Shown: piece by piece, positions 8,214-16,451 of the stretch
How the letters are laid out: the number at the start of each line of letters is the position of its first letter
Numbering within the stretch: the stretch's first letter is position 1
From: JAVVSK01 sp036654235
GTDB lineage: Bacteria; Bacillota; Clostridia; Christensenellales; CAG-138
NCBI GenBank assembly: GCA_036654235.1
Contig: JAVVSK010000003.1
Coordinates: 88,640 to 152,639, forward strand
Length of the DNA: 64,000 nucleotides
Direction of reading: 5' to 3'
The notes under the pieces: model-generated
What the model saw: the letters and a program-made list of their open reading frames with translations, nothing else
What the model was told of the DNA's origin: nothing
Databases searched by the model: none
Program-made: the position numbers and the translations under genes

Positions 8214-8645
8214 TTATTTAAGCACAAGCGCTTCGGGTTTTTGAGCCGCGTTTTGATGTTCCGAACCCTTATAAACGCGAAGCTTCGTAAGCATCTGATT
8301 ACCCAAGGGTCCCTTAGGCATCATGCGACGCACAGCTTCGTATACCGCAAACTCAGGTTTATTCGCCATAAGTGTACGATACTTAGTTTCTTTAAGTCCA
8401 CCTGGATATCCCGAATGATGATAATATATCTTTTGATCAAGCTTTTTGCCCGTCAAAACTACCTTATCCGCATTTATTATTATAACATGGTCGCCTGTAT
8501 CGACATGAGGAGTATATATGGGCTTATGCTTACCCCTCAATATCGCCGCAACCTGCGACGCCAAACGCCCAAGCACCATGCCGTTTCCATCAACGACATA
8601 CCACTTACGTTCGACTTCTTCAGCCTTTGCCATAAAGGTTTTCAT
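8214..8645 (-). CDS. rplM: 50S ribosomal protein L13
   Basis: The product is 143 aa and matches uL13 over its whole length (ERKWYVVDGNGMVLGRLASQ; YRTLMANKPEFAVYEAVRRM; MPKGPLGNQM). GGAGG lies 6 nt before the ATG. First gene of the rplM-rpsI operon with a consensus promoter and a roughly 95-nt leader. Confidence 0.97.
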   Translation of the reverse strand: MKTFMAKAEEVERKWYVVDGNGMVLGRLASQVAAILRGKHKPIYTPHVDTGDHVIIINADKVVLTGKKLDQKIYYHHSGYPGGLKETKYRTLMANKPEFAVYEAVRRMMPKGPLGNQMLTKLRVYKGSEHQNAAQKPEALVLK

Positions 8646-8740
8646 GGCTTACCTCCAAAAAAAGTTTATTCCGGCTTCATTGCAGATCTCGTACCGTTCC
8701 CGGGGCTATGGTCACAATACCATCCTCATGAACACACTCT
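8646..8740 (-). promoter_or_regulatory. 5' leader of rplM, candidate ribosomal-protein autoregulatory leader
   Basis: The transcribed leader is about 95 nt. It contains a hairpin with stem ATGGT/ACCAT (8708-8723) followed by a GC-rich CCCCGGG segment that can pair with CCGG further down, then the Shine-Dalgarno. L13 leaders are known autoregulatory elements in Bacillota. Assignment to that Rfam family is inference, not checked. Confidence 0.45.
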
Positions 8741-8744
8741 TGTT

Positions 8745-8773
8745 AGTTTAACAAGTAGGCTGCTTGTTGTCAA
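8745..8773 (-). promoter_or_regulatory. Promoter of rplM-rpsI
   Basis: TTGACA (8768-8773), 17-nt spacer, TAAACT (8745-8750), minus strand. Confidence 0.85.
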
Positions 8774-8858
8774 GCGATTTTTTGGCAATTCAACACCAAT
8801 TTTACTATATAATTTAAAATGCGTAAGCGAATCATCCTAAGCTCCGCATATTACAATA

Positions 8859-9659
8859 TTACATATTGTAGCAGTGGTATAGAGGTCCGCTTCCATGTCC
8901 AACATCGAAACCTTTATAGGAAAGCGCTCCAGCAAGATATTCCTTTGCGTTTTTAACGCTTTCTAAAATCGTAAAACCATTAGCTAAATTACAAGCTATA
9001 GCGGAAGACAGTGTACATCCCGTTCCATGAGTATTTTCTGTTTCAATGCGTTTCCCGGTAAGCCAAACCATCTCATTAGCATTGTACAGTAAATCATCCG
9101 CACAGTTTTCTAGATGACCGCCCTTTAAAAGTATAGCCGAACCCGTCAATTTCGAAATTATCTTCACGGCACATTCCATATCAGCCTTGGTTTTTATTTC
9201 GATACCGGCAATAACGCCTGCTTCTGCCATATTGGGAGTTATAATAGAAGAAACGGGAAACATCAGTTTTATCAACGCATCTGCCGCGCCGTTTTTCATA
9301 AGTTTTCCCCCGCTCGTTGCAACCATAACCGGATCTAAAACAATATTTTGCATCTCGTAATGCGCAAGCCTTTCGGCAATGACCGCTATAATCTCAGCGC
9401 TTGAAACCATGCCGATTTTCACAGCATCCGGATAAATATCATTAAAAACACAATCAATCTGACGCGATACAAAATCGGGATCAACATCTATAACGCCAAA
9501 TACCCCCGTCGTATTTTGAGCGGTGAGGGCGGTTATAACGCTCATAGCATACATTTTATGCGTGGTTATGGTCTTTATGTCCGCTTGAATGCCCGCTCCA
9601 CCGCTACAATCCGAGCCGGCTATTGTCAATACTTTTTTTATAGATTTTATCTCTTTCAA
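8859..9659 (-). CDS. thiD: Hydroxymethylpyrimidine/phosphomethylpyrimidine kinase ThiD
   Basis: The product is 266 aa. It phosphorylates HMP and HMP-P to HMP-PP, the pyrimidine half of thiamine. Ribokinase-like fold motifs: TIAGSDCSGGAGIQADIKT at the N-terminus, DPVMVATSGG in the middle, and the anion-hole/catalytic motif NTHGTGCTLSSAIA near residue 210. The start is a TTG at 9659 overlapping the stop of the HAD gene (TTGA), with GGAG 8 nt upstream; no ATG fits. Last gene of the TPP-riboswitch operon. Confidence 0.95.
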   Translation of the reverse strand: MKEIKSIKKVLTIAGSDCSGGAGIQADIKTITTHKMYAMSVITALTAQNTTGVFGVIDVDPDFVSRQIDCVFNDIYPDAVKIGMVSSAEIIAVIAERLAHYEMQNIVLDPVMVATSGGKLMKNGAADALIKLMFPVSSIITPNMAEAGVIAGIEIKTKADMECAVKIISKLTGSAILLKGGHLENCADDLLYNANEMVWLTGKRIETENTHGTGCTLSSAIACNLANGFTILESVKNAKEYLAGALSYKGFDVGHGSGPLYHCYNM

Positions 9660-10294
9660 GGTCTTATCTCCAATTCTTTAAATGATTTTACGTTAATATT
9701 GGAAATATCAACGAGTTTTCTCCATTGTTCCTTTGCCGAATCGTCGTATACGGAAACAAGGGTAAATCCCGCCCTAACGGCAGTTTCGGCCGCATATAAA
9801 GCGTCTTCAAAAATAAAAGAAGTCTTAGGCTCGCTACTCATAAATTCCGCAGCGCGATAAAAAATATCCGGGGTATCCTTCCCCGCCACCTCACTGCATG
9901 TAAATATAGCTCCGAAAAAATCAAATATCCGATTCCGCTTTAAAACCGCTTCAATTAAATATCTGTCTGTTGCTGTTGCTATGCACATAGGAATGCCTTT
10001 TTCTGCAAGTTTACTCAAAAAATCATATACACCCGGCTTTAGCTCTGCCCTTTCAAAATAAAAGTTTTCCAATAGCAAGTCTATAGAACGCATAATATCC
10101 TCTACGGACTGCTTTATTCCATAGCTTTCTTTGAAAAAATAAGCCGACTGAAGAAGGCTAAGCTCGCGTACCTCGTTGCGAACGCCAGGTTTCGGCTCAA
10201 TACCTGCATTTCGCAAAAAAGTCTCGGCGATTGTATCCCAAAACCACATTGAATCTAAAAGCGTTCCATCTACATCGAAAATAGCCGCCCTCAT
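9656..10294 (-). CDS. HAD-superfamily phosphatase, candidate thiamine-phosphate phosphatase
   Basis: The product is 212 aa from the ATG at 10294, which overlaps the thiE stop (ATGA); a GTG at 10318 is an alternative start. HAD motif I is DVDGTLLDS (nucleophile and acid/base Asp), motif II is IATATDRY, a conserved Lys lies in the K of VAGKDTPD, and motif IV is FEDA. A helical cap follows motif I, as in beta-phosphoglucomutase-like HADs. It sits between thiE and thiD in a thiamine operon. The pathway here has thiN (thiamine to TPP) but no thiL in view, so a phosphatase converting TMP to thiamine would be required. That assignment is inference. Confidence 0.85.
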   Translation of the reverse strand: MRAAIFDVDGTLLDSMWFWDTIAETFLRNAGIEPKPGVRNEVRELSLLQSAYFFKESYGIKQSVEDIMRSIDLLLENFYFERAELKPGVYDFLSKLAEKGIPMCIATATDRYLIEAVLKRNRIFDFFGAIFTCSEVAGKDTPDIFYRAAEFMSSEPKTSFIFEDALYAAETAVRAGFTLVSVYDDSAKEQWRKLVDISNINVKSFKELEIRP

Positions 10295-10935
10295 TTTTGA
10301 CAGATCAATAATTTGCACCTTCTTTTTAATTCCTCCGTAGCGTTTTTAATATCGTCATGAGCAAATATGGCCGAAATAACAGCAACACCAACTATGCCAG
10401 TGCCTGAAAGTTCGACTATATTATCCGCGTTTATGCCTCCTATTGCAACCGTAGGGATTTTAACCGCCCCTGCTATAGATGTAAGAGTATCGAACGAAAC
10501 CGCATCTGCATCATCTTTGGAGGATGTAGGGAAAACTGCTCCAACCCCTAAGTAATCGGCCCCCAAATACTCCGCCGATTTTCCCTGTTTAAGCGTTTGT
10601 GCGGATACGCCGAGAATTTTATTTTCACCTATCCTTTTTCGTGTTTCGAAAACGTCAGAGTCATGCTGTCCTATATGAACGCCATCCGCCCCGCTCCTCA
10701 ACATGATCGATATGTTGTCGTTTATTATCAGCTTTACACCCTTCTTTTTGCAAAGCGAATTTACCAAAACAGCTTCACTTAAAAAGTCTTCGTCGCTCAT
10801 GTTTTTTTCGCGAAGCTGAATTATTGTTGCGCCACCGTCTATCGCTTTTTCAATATCGCCTAAAAGTGTACGTCCATTTAACCAAGTCCTATCGGTAATT
10901 GCATACAATAGAAGCTCTTTTTTATCTGCGCGCAT
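10291..10935 (-). CDS. thiE: Thiamine-phosphate synthase ThiE
   Basis: The product is 214 aa. It condenses HMP-PP with thiazole phosphate to thiamine monophosphate. It is a TIM-barrel protein with recognisable phosphate and pyrophosphate-binding segments IIQLREKNMSDEDF, LIINDN, DGVHIGQHD, and GVGAVFPTSSKDDAD, plus the C-terminal AIGGINADNI. The ATG at 10935 is chosen because AAGGTG lies just upstream; a GTG three codons earlier is possible. It overlaps thiM by 14 nt. Confidence 0.95.
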   Translation of the reverse strand: MRADKKELLLYAITDRTWLNGRTLLGDIEKAIDGGATIIQLREKNMSDEDFLSEAVLVNSLCKKKGVKLIINDNISIMLRSGADGVHIGQHDSDVFETRKRIGENKILGVSAQTLKQGKSAEYLGADYLGVGAVFPTSSKDDADAVSFDTLTSIAGAVKIPTVAIGGINADNIVELSGTGIVGVAVISAIFAHDDIKNATEELKRRCKLLICQK

Positions 10936-11740
10936 ACCTTGCACCTTTCTCCAGCGAATCCGGAGTCATATTATATATTTCATCTATCATGAGATTTCTG
11001 TACGTCGAATTTCCTCCTCCGATTTGTTGAAGCTTCGCGAAAGCTTTTTCACCCGCAATTCCCATCATAACAACCGCCGCTAGAGCTGCCGAACACATAT
11101 TTTCTCGGTTTGCAGATATAAACGCCGTTATAAGTGCCGAAAGCATACATCCGCTCCCCGTTATGCTTGACATCATCGGAACTCCATTTGTAACAGCATA
11201 GCTAATTTTCCCGTCCGTAATTATATCCGTTGCACCAGTGACGACAATTATTGTTCCTGTGCTCTCAGCAAATGCCTTAAACGAAGAGATCCCGTCATTT
11301 AAAGCGCTTATGCCGTCATCTTCGTTCGCGTCAACTCCGCGCGTCCTGCCATTTCCATCTATAAGAGTTTTTATCTCGGAAATATTTCCCCGAATAACGG
11401 AAAGCTTTATTTTTTTCATAATTTTAATTGCGGAGTTTGTTCTAAGGGACGATGCACCGGCGCCAACCGGATCTAAGAGTACAGGGTGATTTAAGGCGTT
11501 TGCGTGTTTCCCGGCTATTAACATTGAGGCCAGGACGCGTTCATTCAACGTCCCTATATTAAGGTTGAGCCCACTGCATATTTTGGTTATCTCCTCAACT
11601 TCCAATGCCTCGTCGGACATTATAGGCGAAGCACCGCAAGCGAGAAGTATATTGGCGCAGTCGTTTACGGTTACATAGTTTGTAATATTATGTATGAGAG
11701 GATGATTTTCATATACGTTTTTAAGCATTTCTTTAAGCAT
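10922..11740 (-). CDS. thiM: Hydroxyethylthiazole kinase ThiM
   Basis: The product is 272 aa. It phosphorylates salvaged hydroxyethylthiazole. Motifs: HNITNYVTVNDCANILLACG with SPIMSDE near the N-terminus, LNIGTL, DPVGAGAS, VIRGNISEI, and the C-terminal catalytic SSITGSGCMLSALITAF. It overlaps cytX by 8 nt and thiE by 14 nt. Confidence 0.95.
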   Translation of the reverse strand: MLKEMLKNVYENHPLIHNITNYVTVNDCANILLACGASPIMSDEALEVEEITKICSGLNLNIGTLNERVLASMLIAGKHANALNHPVLLDPVGAGASSLRTNSAIKIMKKIKLSVIRGNISEIKTLIDGNGRTRGVDANEDDGISALNDGISSFKAFAESTGTIIVVTGATDIITDGKISYAVTNGVPMMSSITGSGCMLSALITAFISANRENMCSAALAAVVMMGIAGEKAFAKLQQIGGGNSTYRNLMIDEIYNMTPDSLEKGARYARR

Positions 11741-12908
11741 TTTCTTTTCTCCTGAAAATTTTGTTTGTAATCACCGTAAGTAAAATTACGATTACCATAA
11801 CCGGCAGTGTATTTCCTATTGGTGTATCTATTGAAAGGAAAAATCTATAGATCGCGAAGCCTATAACAAACAAGATTATGTTTAATATATCGAATGAAGT
11901 TTTGCTCTCGCGTTTTAAAATAAAGACGTCCGCAACTAAAATAGCTATCATAGGAGCAAAAACCGAGCCTATGAGATATAAAAAGTCGACGAACTGTTCT
12001 ATAGGTGTGAATATCGCAATAATCGTCCCAAGTATACAGACGATTACAGCCGCCCATTTTTCGTTCACACGTTTATTTAAGCTAACGGCACTGACTCCCG
12101 CTGAATATACATCAAGAAACGTCGTGGTAACCGTTGAAAAGATTATTATTACAAGACCGGCTATCCCAAGACCGGCAGTCGCCATTATTTTAGCAATATC
12201 GCTTTCTCCCGTAAATATAGCCGCACCCATGCCTATTACGAACATCCAGGAACTTGAAAAGAAATAAGTAATACTGCTAACAAGAGCTGATTTTTTCCCA
12301 TTCTTCGCGTTTCTCGTATAATCAGCTATCAATGGAAGCCAAGATAACGTCATTGCAACAGAAAGCTCAACAGCTCCACCAAATGTAATTTCGCCAGCGA
12401 CTTCTCCAACATTTCCGCCTTTAAATACGATAACCGAAAGCACGATAGTGAGAATAAATAGCGCTCCCATCGCTATAATATTGACCTTCTCGAGGTTTTT
12501 TAGCCCTATAAGTACCCAAGTAATTATTAAAATTCCGATAATAATTGCATATATATAGTCTCCGCCGATATTGGCAACCGAAGTTGCCGCGCGCGATGCG
12601 CTTATTATCATAACCGCCGTCCATCCGACAAGCTGCAATATATTTAGAACAGAAAATAAAAACGAACCTTTCTCACCAAAAGAGAGTTTAACTGTTTCCA
12701 TAGAACTCTTTCCGGTTTTTGCACCTAAAAGCCCCGCAAAATATAGAGGGACACAACCTATTAAATGCCCCAGCAATATAGCTAAAAGCCCCTTCCCGAA
12801 TCCGAGAGGCGCTATCAGTGTCCCCGTTAAAATTTCGGCTATTGATACTGCGGCGCCAAACCATATAAGCGCGTTTGAAAATACCGATGTCTTTTTTTCT
12901 TCAATCAT
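11733..12908 (-). CDS. cytX: HMP (hydroxymethylpyrimidine) transporter, NCS1 family
   Basis: The product is 391 aa with about 12 hydrophobic segments. It is related to cytosine permease CodB (NCS1). Placement directly behind a TPP riboswitch and ahead of thiM-thiE-thiD identifies it as the CytX-type importer of the HMP moiety, by context. GAAVSIAEILTGTLIAPLGF at the N-terminus fits the family. AAGGAG lies 11 nt before the ATG. Confidence 0.88.
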   Translation of the reverse strand: MIEEKKTSVFSNALIWFGAAVSIAEILTGTLIAPLGFGKGLLAILLGHLIGCVPLYFAGLLGAKTGKSSMETVKLSFGEKGSFLFSVLNILQLVGWTAVMIISASRAATSVANIGGDYIYAIIIGILIITWVLIGLKNLEKVNIIAMGALFILTIVLSVIVFKGGNVGEVAGEITFGGAVELSVAMTLSWLPLIADYTRNAKNGKKSALVSSITYFFSSSWMFVIGMGAAIFTGESDIAKIMATAGLGIAGLVIIIFSTVTTTFLDVYSAGVSAVSLNKRVNEKWAAVIVCILGTIIAIFTPIEQFVDFLYLIGSVFAPMIAILVADVFILKRESKTSFDILNIILFVIGFAIYRFFLSIDTPIGNTLPVMVIVILLTVITNKIFRRKENA

Positions 12909-12951
12909 GATAATAAAAAACTCCTTAATTTATATTGAATAAAAGTCGAAC

Positions 12952-12979
12952 AAAAAAGGAACCCACGTTAGAGGCTCCC
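12952..12979 (-). terminator. Riboswitch expression-platform terminator
   Basis: The stem GGGAGCC/GGGTTCC (one G-G mismatch), loop TCTAACGT, is followed by TTTTTT. It lies between the TPP aptamer and cytX, so TPP binding probably terminates transcription. The loop TAACGT repeats part of the aptamer's CCAACGTAGGGAG, suggesting competing pairings. Confidence 0.8.
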
Positions 12980-13002
12980 TTAGTAAATACATAATGAGAA
13001 AA

Positions 13003-13085
13003 GACTCCCTACGTTGGCATTATCCAAATCAGGTTACGGGTCGAAATCAAAATGATTTCCTCTCAGCATAAAGCTCCCCTGCTCG
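13003..13085 (-). promoter_or_regulatory. TPP riboswitch aptamer (THI element)
   Basis: Minus-strand core elements are all present and in order: AGGGGAGC, GCTGAGAGGAAATC, GACCCGTAACCTGATTTGGA and TAATGCCAACGTAGGGAG. It controls cytX-thiM-thiE-HAD-thiD. Confidence 0.97.
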
Positions 13086-13104
13086 TATATTCAATTCGTT
13101 TCTA

Positions 13105-13132
13105 AGTTTAACATTGAATTTTTATTTGTCAA
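13105..13132 (-). promoter_or_regulatory. Promoter of the thiamine salvage operon
   Basis: TTGACA (13127-13132) overlaps the last codons and stop of thiN; 16-nt spacer; TAAACT (13105-13110). Transcription would start near 13098, just ahead of the aptamer. Confidence 0.85.
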
Positions 13133-13748
13133 GCGCTTTTATATGGATAACTAAAAGAGTTCCGTTTCGAACGAATATTGATGCGGGTTCACCTAAAAAT
13201 TCGTTGCTGATTCCGATCGGAAAATCCCCTATCAGCGTTGCATCATTCAACGGATACTTCAGACCAACAAGATTTACGCCTACTGCGTTTTTGCCTATGC
13301 AAAATACAGATACTATGCCGTGAACAGGAAAATCAAAAGTCAAAATACCGTTTGTCACCGCGTAGCAATCCGTATCTCGACCGTGCATAACAACATTAGC
13401 TCCCATCCTAGATGCATAAGCTATGGACTGAATATTCGCCAATGTATGATCAAGACGATTTCCCATGCAGCAGAATAAAACTAAGTTTTTATACCCATGA
13501 GCAAGAGCATATTTTATCGCTATCATAGTATCCGTATCATCTTTTTCCTCGGGATATATCAAAACATTTGATCCCTCCGGCTTTTTTGATATTGAATCAA
13601 AATCTCCCAATATTATGTCTGGCTCAATGCCACAGCCTTTCGCGAAATCATAGCCTTTATCGGCGGCTATTATAAGATCACCTTCTCGCTTTTTTATCTC
13701 TATTCCTTCAAAAAGGCCTCCGCCTATTATATAGCATGAGTTTTGCAT
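13122..13748 (-). CDS. thiN: Thiamine pyrophosphokinase
   Basis: The product is 208 aa. It transfers pyrophosphate from ATP to thiamine to make TPP directly. Conserved segments: IAADKGYDFA, PDIILGDFDSI (metal/pyrophosphate-binding acidic residues), EKDDTDTMIAIKYAL, and CCMGNRLDHTLANI. AGGAGA lies 11 nt before the ATG. It lies upstream of, and outside, the TPP riboswitch, so it is not obviously under the same control. Confidence 0.93.
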   Translation of the reverse strand: MQNSCYIIGGGLFEGIEIKKREGDLIIAADKGYDFAKGCGIEPDIILGDFDSISKKPEGSNVLIYPEEKDDTDTMIAIKYALAHGYKNLVLFCCMGNRLDHTLANIQSIAYASRMGANVVMHGRDTDCYAVTNGILTFDFPVHGIVSVFCIGKNAVGVNLVGLKYPLNDATLIGDFPIGISNEFLGEPASIFVRNGTLLVIHIKALDK

Positions 13749-13778
13749 TTTTAAACAATTCTCCTACCCTAATTTTAT

Positions 13779-15026
13779 TCAGCTTATTTTTCTATGTGCC
13801 TTTAGCGTGAGCAGAACAATAAACTCTGTACCGTGTTTCGGATCACTCTTAACAATAATTTTCCCACCATGCGCATCCACTATGCTCCTTGCTATAGATA
13901 AGCCGAGTCCAAATCCGCCATTATGCAGGCGCGATCTATCCCCCCTATAAAACCTATCAAATATAAAATCGATATCGCTGGGTGAAATCGGATCACCAAA
14001 ATTTTTTATTGAGAGGACCGCTTTCGCCTGTTCTTTCTTCAGAGTCACATCTATAGAACCGCCATAGACTGAATATTTTAACGCATTATCCAATAAAATT
14101 CCAATAAGCTGCCTTATCTGTTTTTCGTCGCCAAGAATATTTATATTTTCAACAATATCCGAATTAACGATAAGCCCCTTTTCAAAAGAAACAGATTCGA
14201 AAGTCAAAGTCTCACTCAAAACCGTCTCAGATAAATTCATCTCTGAAAATACACTCTTTATACGTTTATCGTCGGATTTCGCAAGATAGAGCATGTCGGA
14301 AACTAGGGCTTTCATTCGAAGCGCTTCCGATTTTGTATTTTCAAGCCACTTTTGATTTTCATCATGCCCACTATTTTCGATATTTTTTAACAATATTTCC
14401 GAATTTGCAAGTATAACCGTCAGTGGCGTTTTCAACTCATGAGAAGCATCCGCTATAAACCGCCTCTGCTGTCTCCATGCGTTCGTAATCGGACGAAGGG
14501 CAAGATTCGCTAAAAACATGCTTATGAAAAAAAAAGCAAAAAGTCCTAAGATGCCCAACATGAGTGAAGTTAAAATCAGTTCTTCCATCGCCGCTATCTG
14601 GCGGCTCGTATCCATTAACGCTATTTTTACTCCATATTTCGTATCTGAATACATATATATTATTGAATATCCGTCCAATACTCCGTAGCTTTTTTCGGGG
14701 TTATTTAAAACAGCGGCTATTGCGCCCATTTTAGTTTCGTTTGATATAGATAAAAAATCCGGTTTGGAAGTATAAAGTATATTTCCATCGTCATCTGTCA
14801 TTATAATTAAAACCGGGGACATTGAGCCAGACGACGGATTTTCCTTTTCAAACGGGAGAAACGGATCGTCCTGTGGTCTGTTCAAAGCGAGAGAAAGAGA
14901 ATATCTATTGCCGTTTTCTAAGTTTTTGGACGTTGAGACGCAAATAGATACAAACACTATAATAAGTACAAATGTAACAAGCAGCATATTTGTAAGTACA
15001 ATTTTACGTCTCAGTTTGCTTATCAT
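13779..15026 (-). CDS. Sensor histidine kinase
   Basis: The product is 415 aa. It is a membrane kinase with TM1 at about 11-31, an extracytoplasmic sensor of about 115 residues, TM2 at about 150-175, and no obvious full HAMP. The H-box is DASHELKTPL (His196) and the ATPase domain has the N box DNALKYS and G2 box GFGLGLSIARSIVDAHGG. It overlaps its response regulator by 4 nt (ATGA), so the pair is translated together. The signal is unknown. Confidence 0.93.
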   Translation of the reverse strand: MISKLRRKIVLTNMLLVTFVLIIVFVSICVSTSKNLENGNRYSLSLALNRPQDDPFLPFEKENPSSGSMSPVLIIMTDDDGNILYTSKPDFLSISNETKMGAIAAVLNNPEKSYGVLDGYSIIYMYSDTKYGVKIALMDTSRQIAAMEELILTSLMLGILGLFAFFFISMFLANLALRPITNAWRQQRRFIADASHELKTPLTVILANSEILLKNIENSGHDENQKWLENTKSEALRMKALVSDMLYLAKSDDKRIKSVFSEMNLSETVLSETLTFESVSFEKGLIVNSDIVENINILGDEKQIRQLIGILLDNALKYSVYGGSIDVTLKKEQAKAVLSIKNFGDPISPSDIDFIFDRFYRGDRSRLHNGGFGLGLSIARSIVDAHGGKIIVKSDPKHGTEFIVLLTLKAHRKIS

Positions 15027-15700
15027 TTTTGGGCAACCTCAAGCCTATAACCTAGTTTTCTAAACGACCCGATATTTACCTCCGAGTCAAGAAAAAAGAA
15101 TTTTTTTCTGAGAAAAGAGACATATGCCTCTACATTGTTTTCCATAGCGTTTGAATTCACTCCCCAAATTTTATCTAAAAGTTCATCCTTTGAGGTTATA
15201 ATGTTCTTATTCCCTATAAGCAGCTTTAGAACCTCGTTTTCCTTTCGACCTAAATGTACAGACTTGTTTTTGCAAGCCAAATCCGACGTACTAAGATTAA
15301 GAATTATGTCATGAAATTTTAGCTCATTGAGTATAACCGAACCCTGACGTCTCGAAAGGGCACGGACGCGCGCCAAAAGCTCGTCCGGAGAAAAGGGTTT
15401 AGTCATATAATCGTCAGCGCCGCTATCTAATCCCTTAACCTTATCTGTAACTTCGTCTCGCGCTGTTAAAAGGAGAATCGGCGTATTTATTCCGTTCTTT
15501 CTTAGTTTTTTTGCAACTTCGAAACCATCCAGCTTAGGAAGCATTACATCCAATATGATTATATCATATTGATCACTCTTACCGTATAAATATCCGTCCT
15601 CGCCATCAAAAACCGCATCAGCCAAATATTTCTGTTCCTTCATAATCTGCATAAGCGCATCGTTTAAAAGGCGCTCATCTTCAACTATCAAAATTTTCAT
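15023..15700 (-). CDS. OmpR/PhoB-family response regulator
   Basis: The product is 225 aa. The receiver domain has acidic pocket residues in VEDE and phospho-acceptor Asp51 in ILDVMLPKLDG. The C-terminal winged helix (about 130-220) ends with the usual GSFRKLGYRLE. AAGGTG precedes the ATG. It is co-transcribed with the kinase downstream. Confidence 0.93.
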   Translation of the reverse strand: MKILIVEDERLLNDALMQIMKEQKYLADAVFDGEDGYLYGKSDQYDIIILDVMLPKLDGFEVAKKLRKNGINTPILLLTARDEVTDKVKGLDSGADDYMTKPFSPDELLARVRALSRRQGSVILNELKFHDIILNLSTSDLACKNKSVHLGRKENEVLKLLIGNKNIITSKDELLDKIWGVNSNAMENNVEAYVSFLRKKFFFLDSEVNIGSFRKLGYRLEVAQK

Positions 15701-15820
15701 AACTTTTTCACCTTATATTCTATTTATAAATACTTCCTTTCTAAATTAGTCTAACACATTTTTCTGAAACGAAACTGAAAATTTTGATTCCCAACGCTTA
15801 GGCAAAATACTAATGTATGA

Positions 15821-15874
15821 AAAACCGCCGCTATAAATTATCTTTACAAAATAAAGATCACTATAGCAAGCGGC
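15821..15874 (-). terminator. Terminator after zinc-ribbon gene
   Basis: On the minus strand a long imperfect hairpin has outer stem CCGCT..CTATA / TATAGCGG and an inner stem ATCTTTA/TAAAGAT. It is followed by GGTTTTTC. It lies 28 nt downstream of the gene at 15902. Confidence 0.65.
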
Positions 15875-15901
15875 TTTTATAAAAAAATATCAAATTTATA
15901 T

Positions 15902-16168
15902 TTAACTTTCAGCTTTTTTCCAGCGTTTCATATTAGGTAAAAAGCTACGCATCATAATTCGCGCCGCATCCTCCGTCATTCCGTCGTTTCCTTCAAGAAC
16001 ATGCGGAATGCAAAACTCAATCATCTCGTCCATAGTACAATTGTAGGTGAACTTCCCATCTTCATAGCAATATATGCAGTAGTCGACGCTTTTTGAGCCG
16101 TCTTTTTCGGTTCCATAAAGATCTTCCCCCATAGGCATCCCGCATGACTGACAATATTTTTCTTCCAT
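15902..16168 (-). CDS. Small zinc-ribbon domain protein
   Basis: The product is 88 aa. Two Cys pairs, CQSCGMPM near the N-terminus and CIYCYEDGKFTYNCTM, make up a putative zinc ribbon (the Zn_ribbon_2 type often named 'putative zinc ribbon domain'). A short helical tail (MIEFCIPHVL, then MMRSFLPNMKRWKK) matches the family. GGGGAG lies 5 nt before the ATG. Function unknown. Confidence 0.85.
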   Translation of the reverse strand: MEEKYCQSCGMPMGEDLYGTEKDGSKSVDYCIYCYEDGKFTYNCTMDEMIEFCIPHVLEGNDGMTEDAARIMMRSFLPNMKRWKKAES

Positions 16169-16451
16169 ATTTTTCTCCCCAATGACTTATTTTGGGAATA
16201 TTTTAACACCATATCAAATAAAAAACAAATCCTAATATTAAAGCCGTTTTGATCCAACTTTCCTATGACAAATTCTCTGAACATATGCAACGCGCCGATT
16301 GCATTAAGACATTTAAAAAACTTTAAAAGACTGTGGACGTAAAAAATTTGGTATGTGATCAATAAATCTGTAAATTAAACATACGTAGAGCAATACACGT
16401 TTCCCATTTTCCGGCATTTATCAAGCTCGTTTTTTCCGGCGCTTTCAAATT

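Noticed and set aside
16021..16362. 113-codon minus-strand frame overlapping the zinc-ribbon gene
   Set aside because: It runs out of frame through the well-supported zinc-ribbon gene, has no ribosome binding site and no domain.
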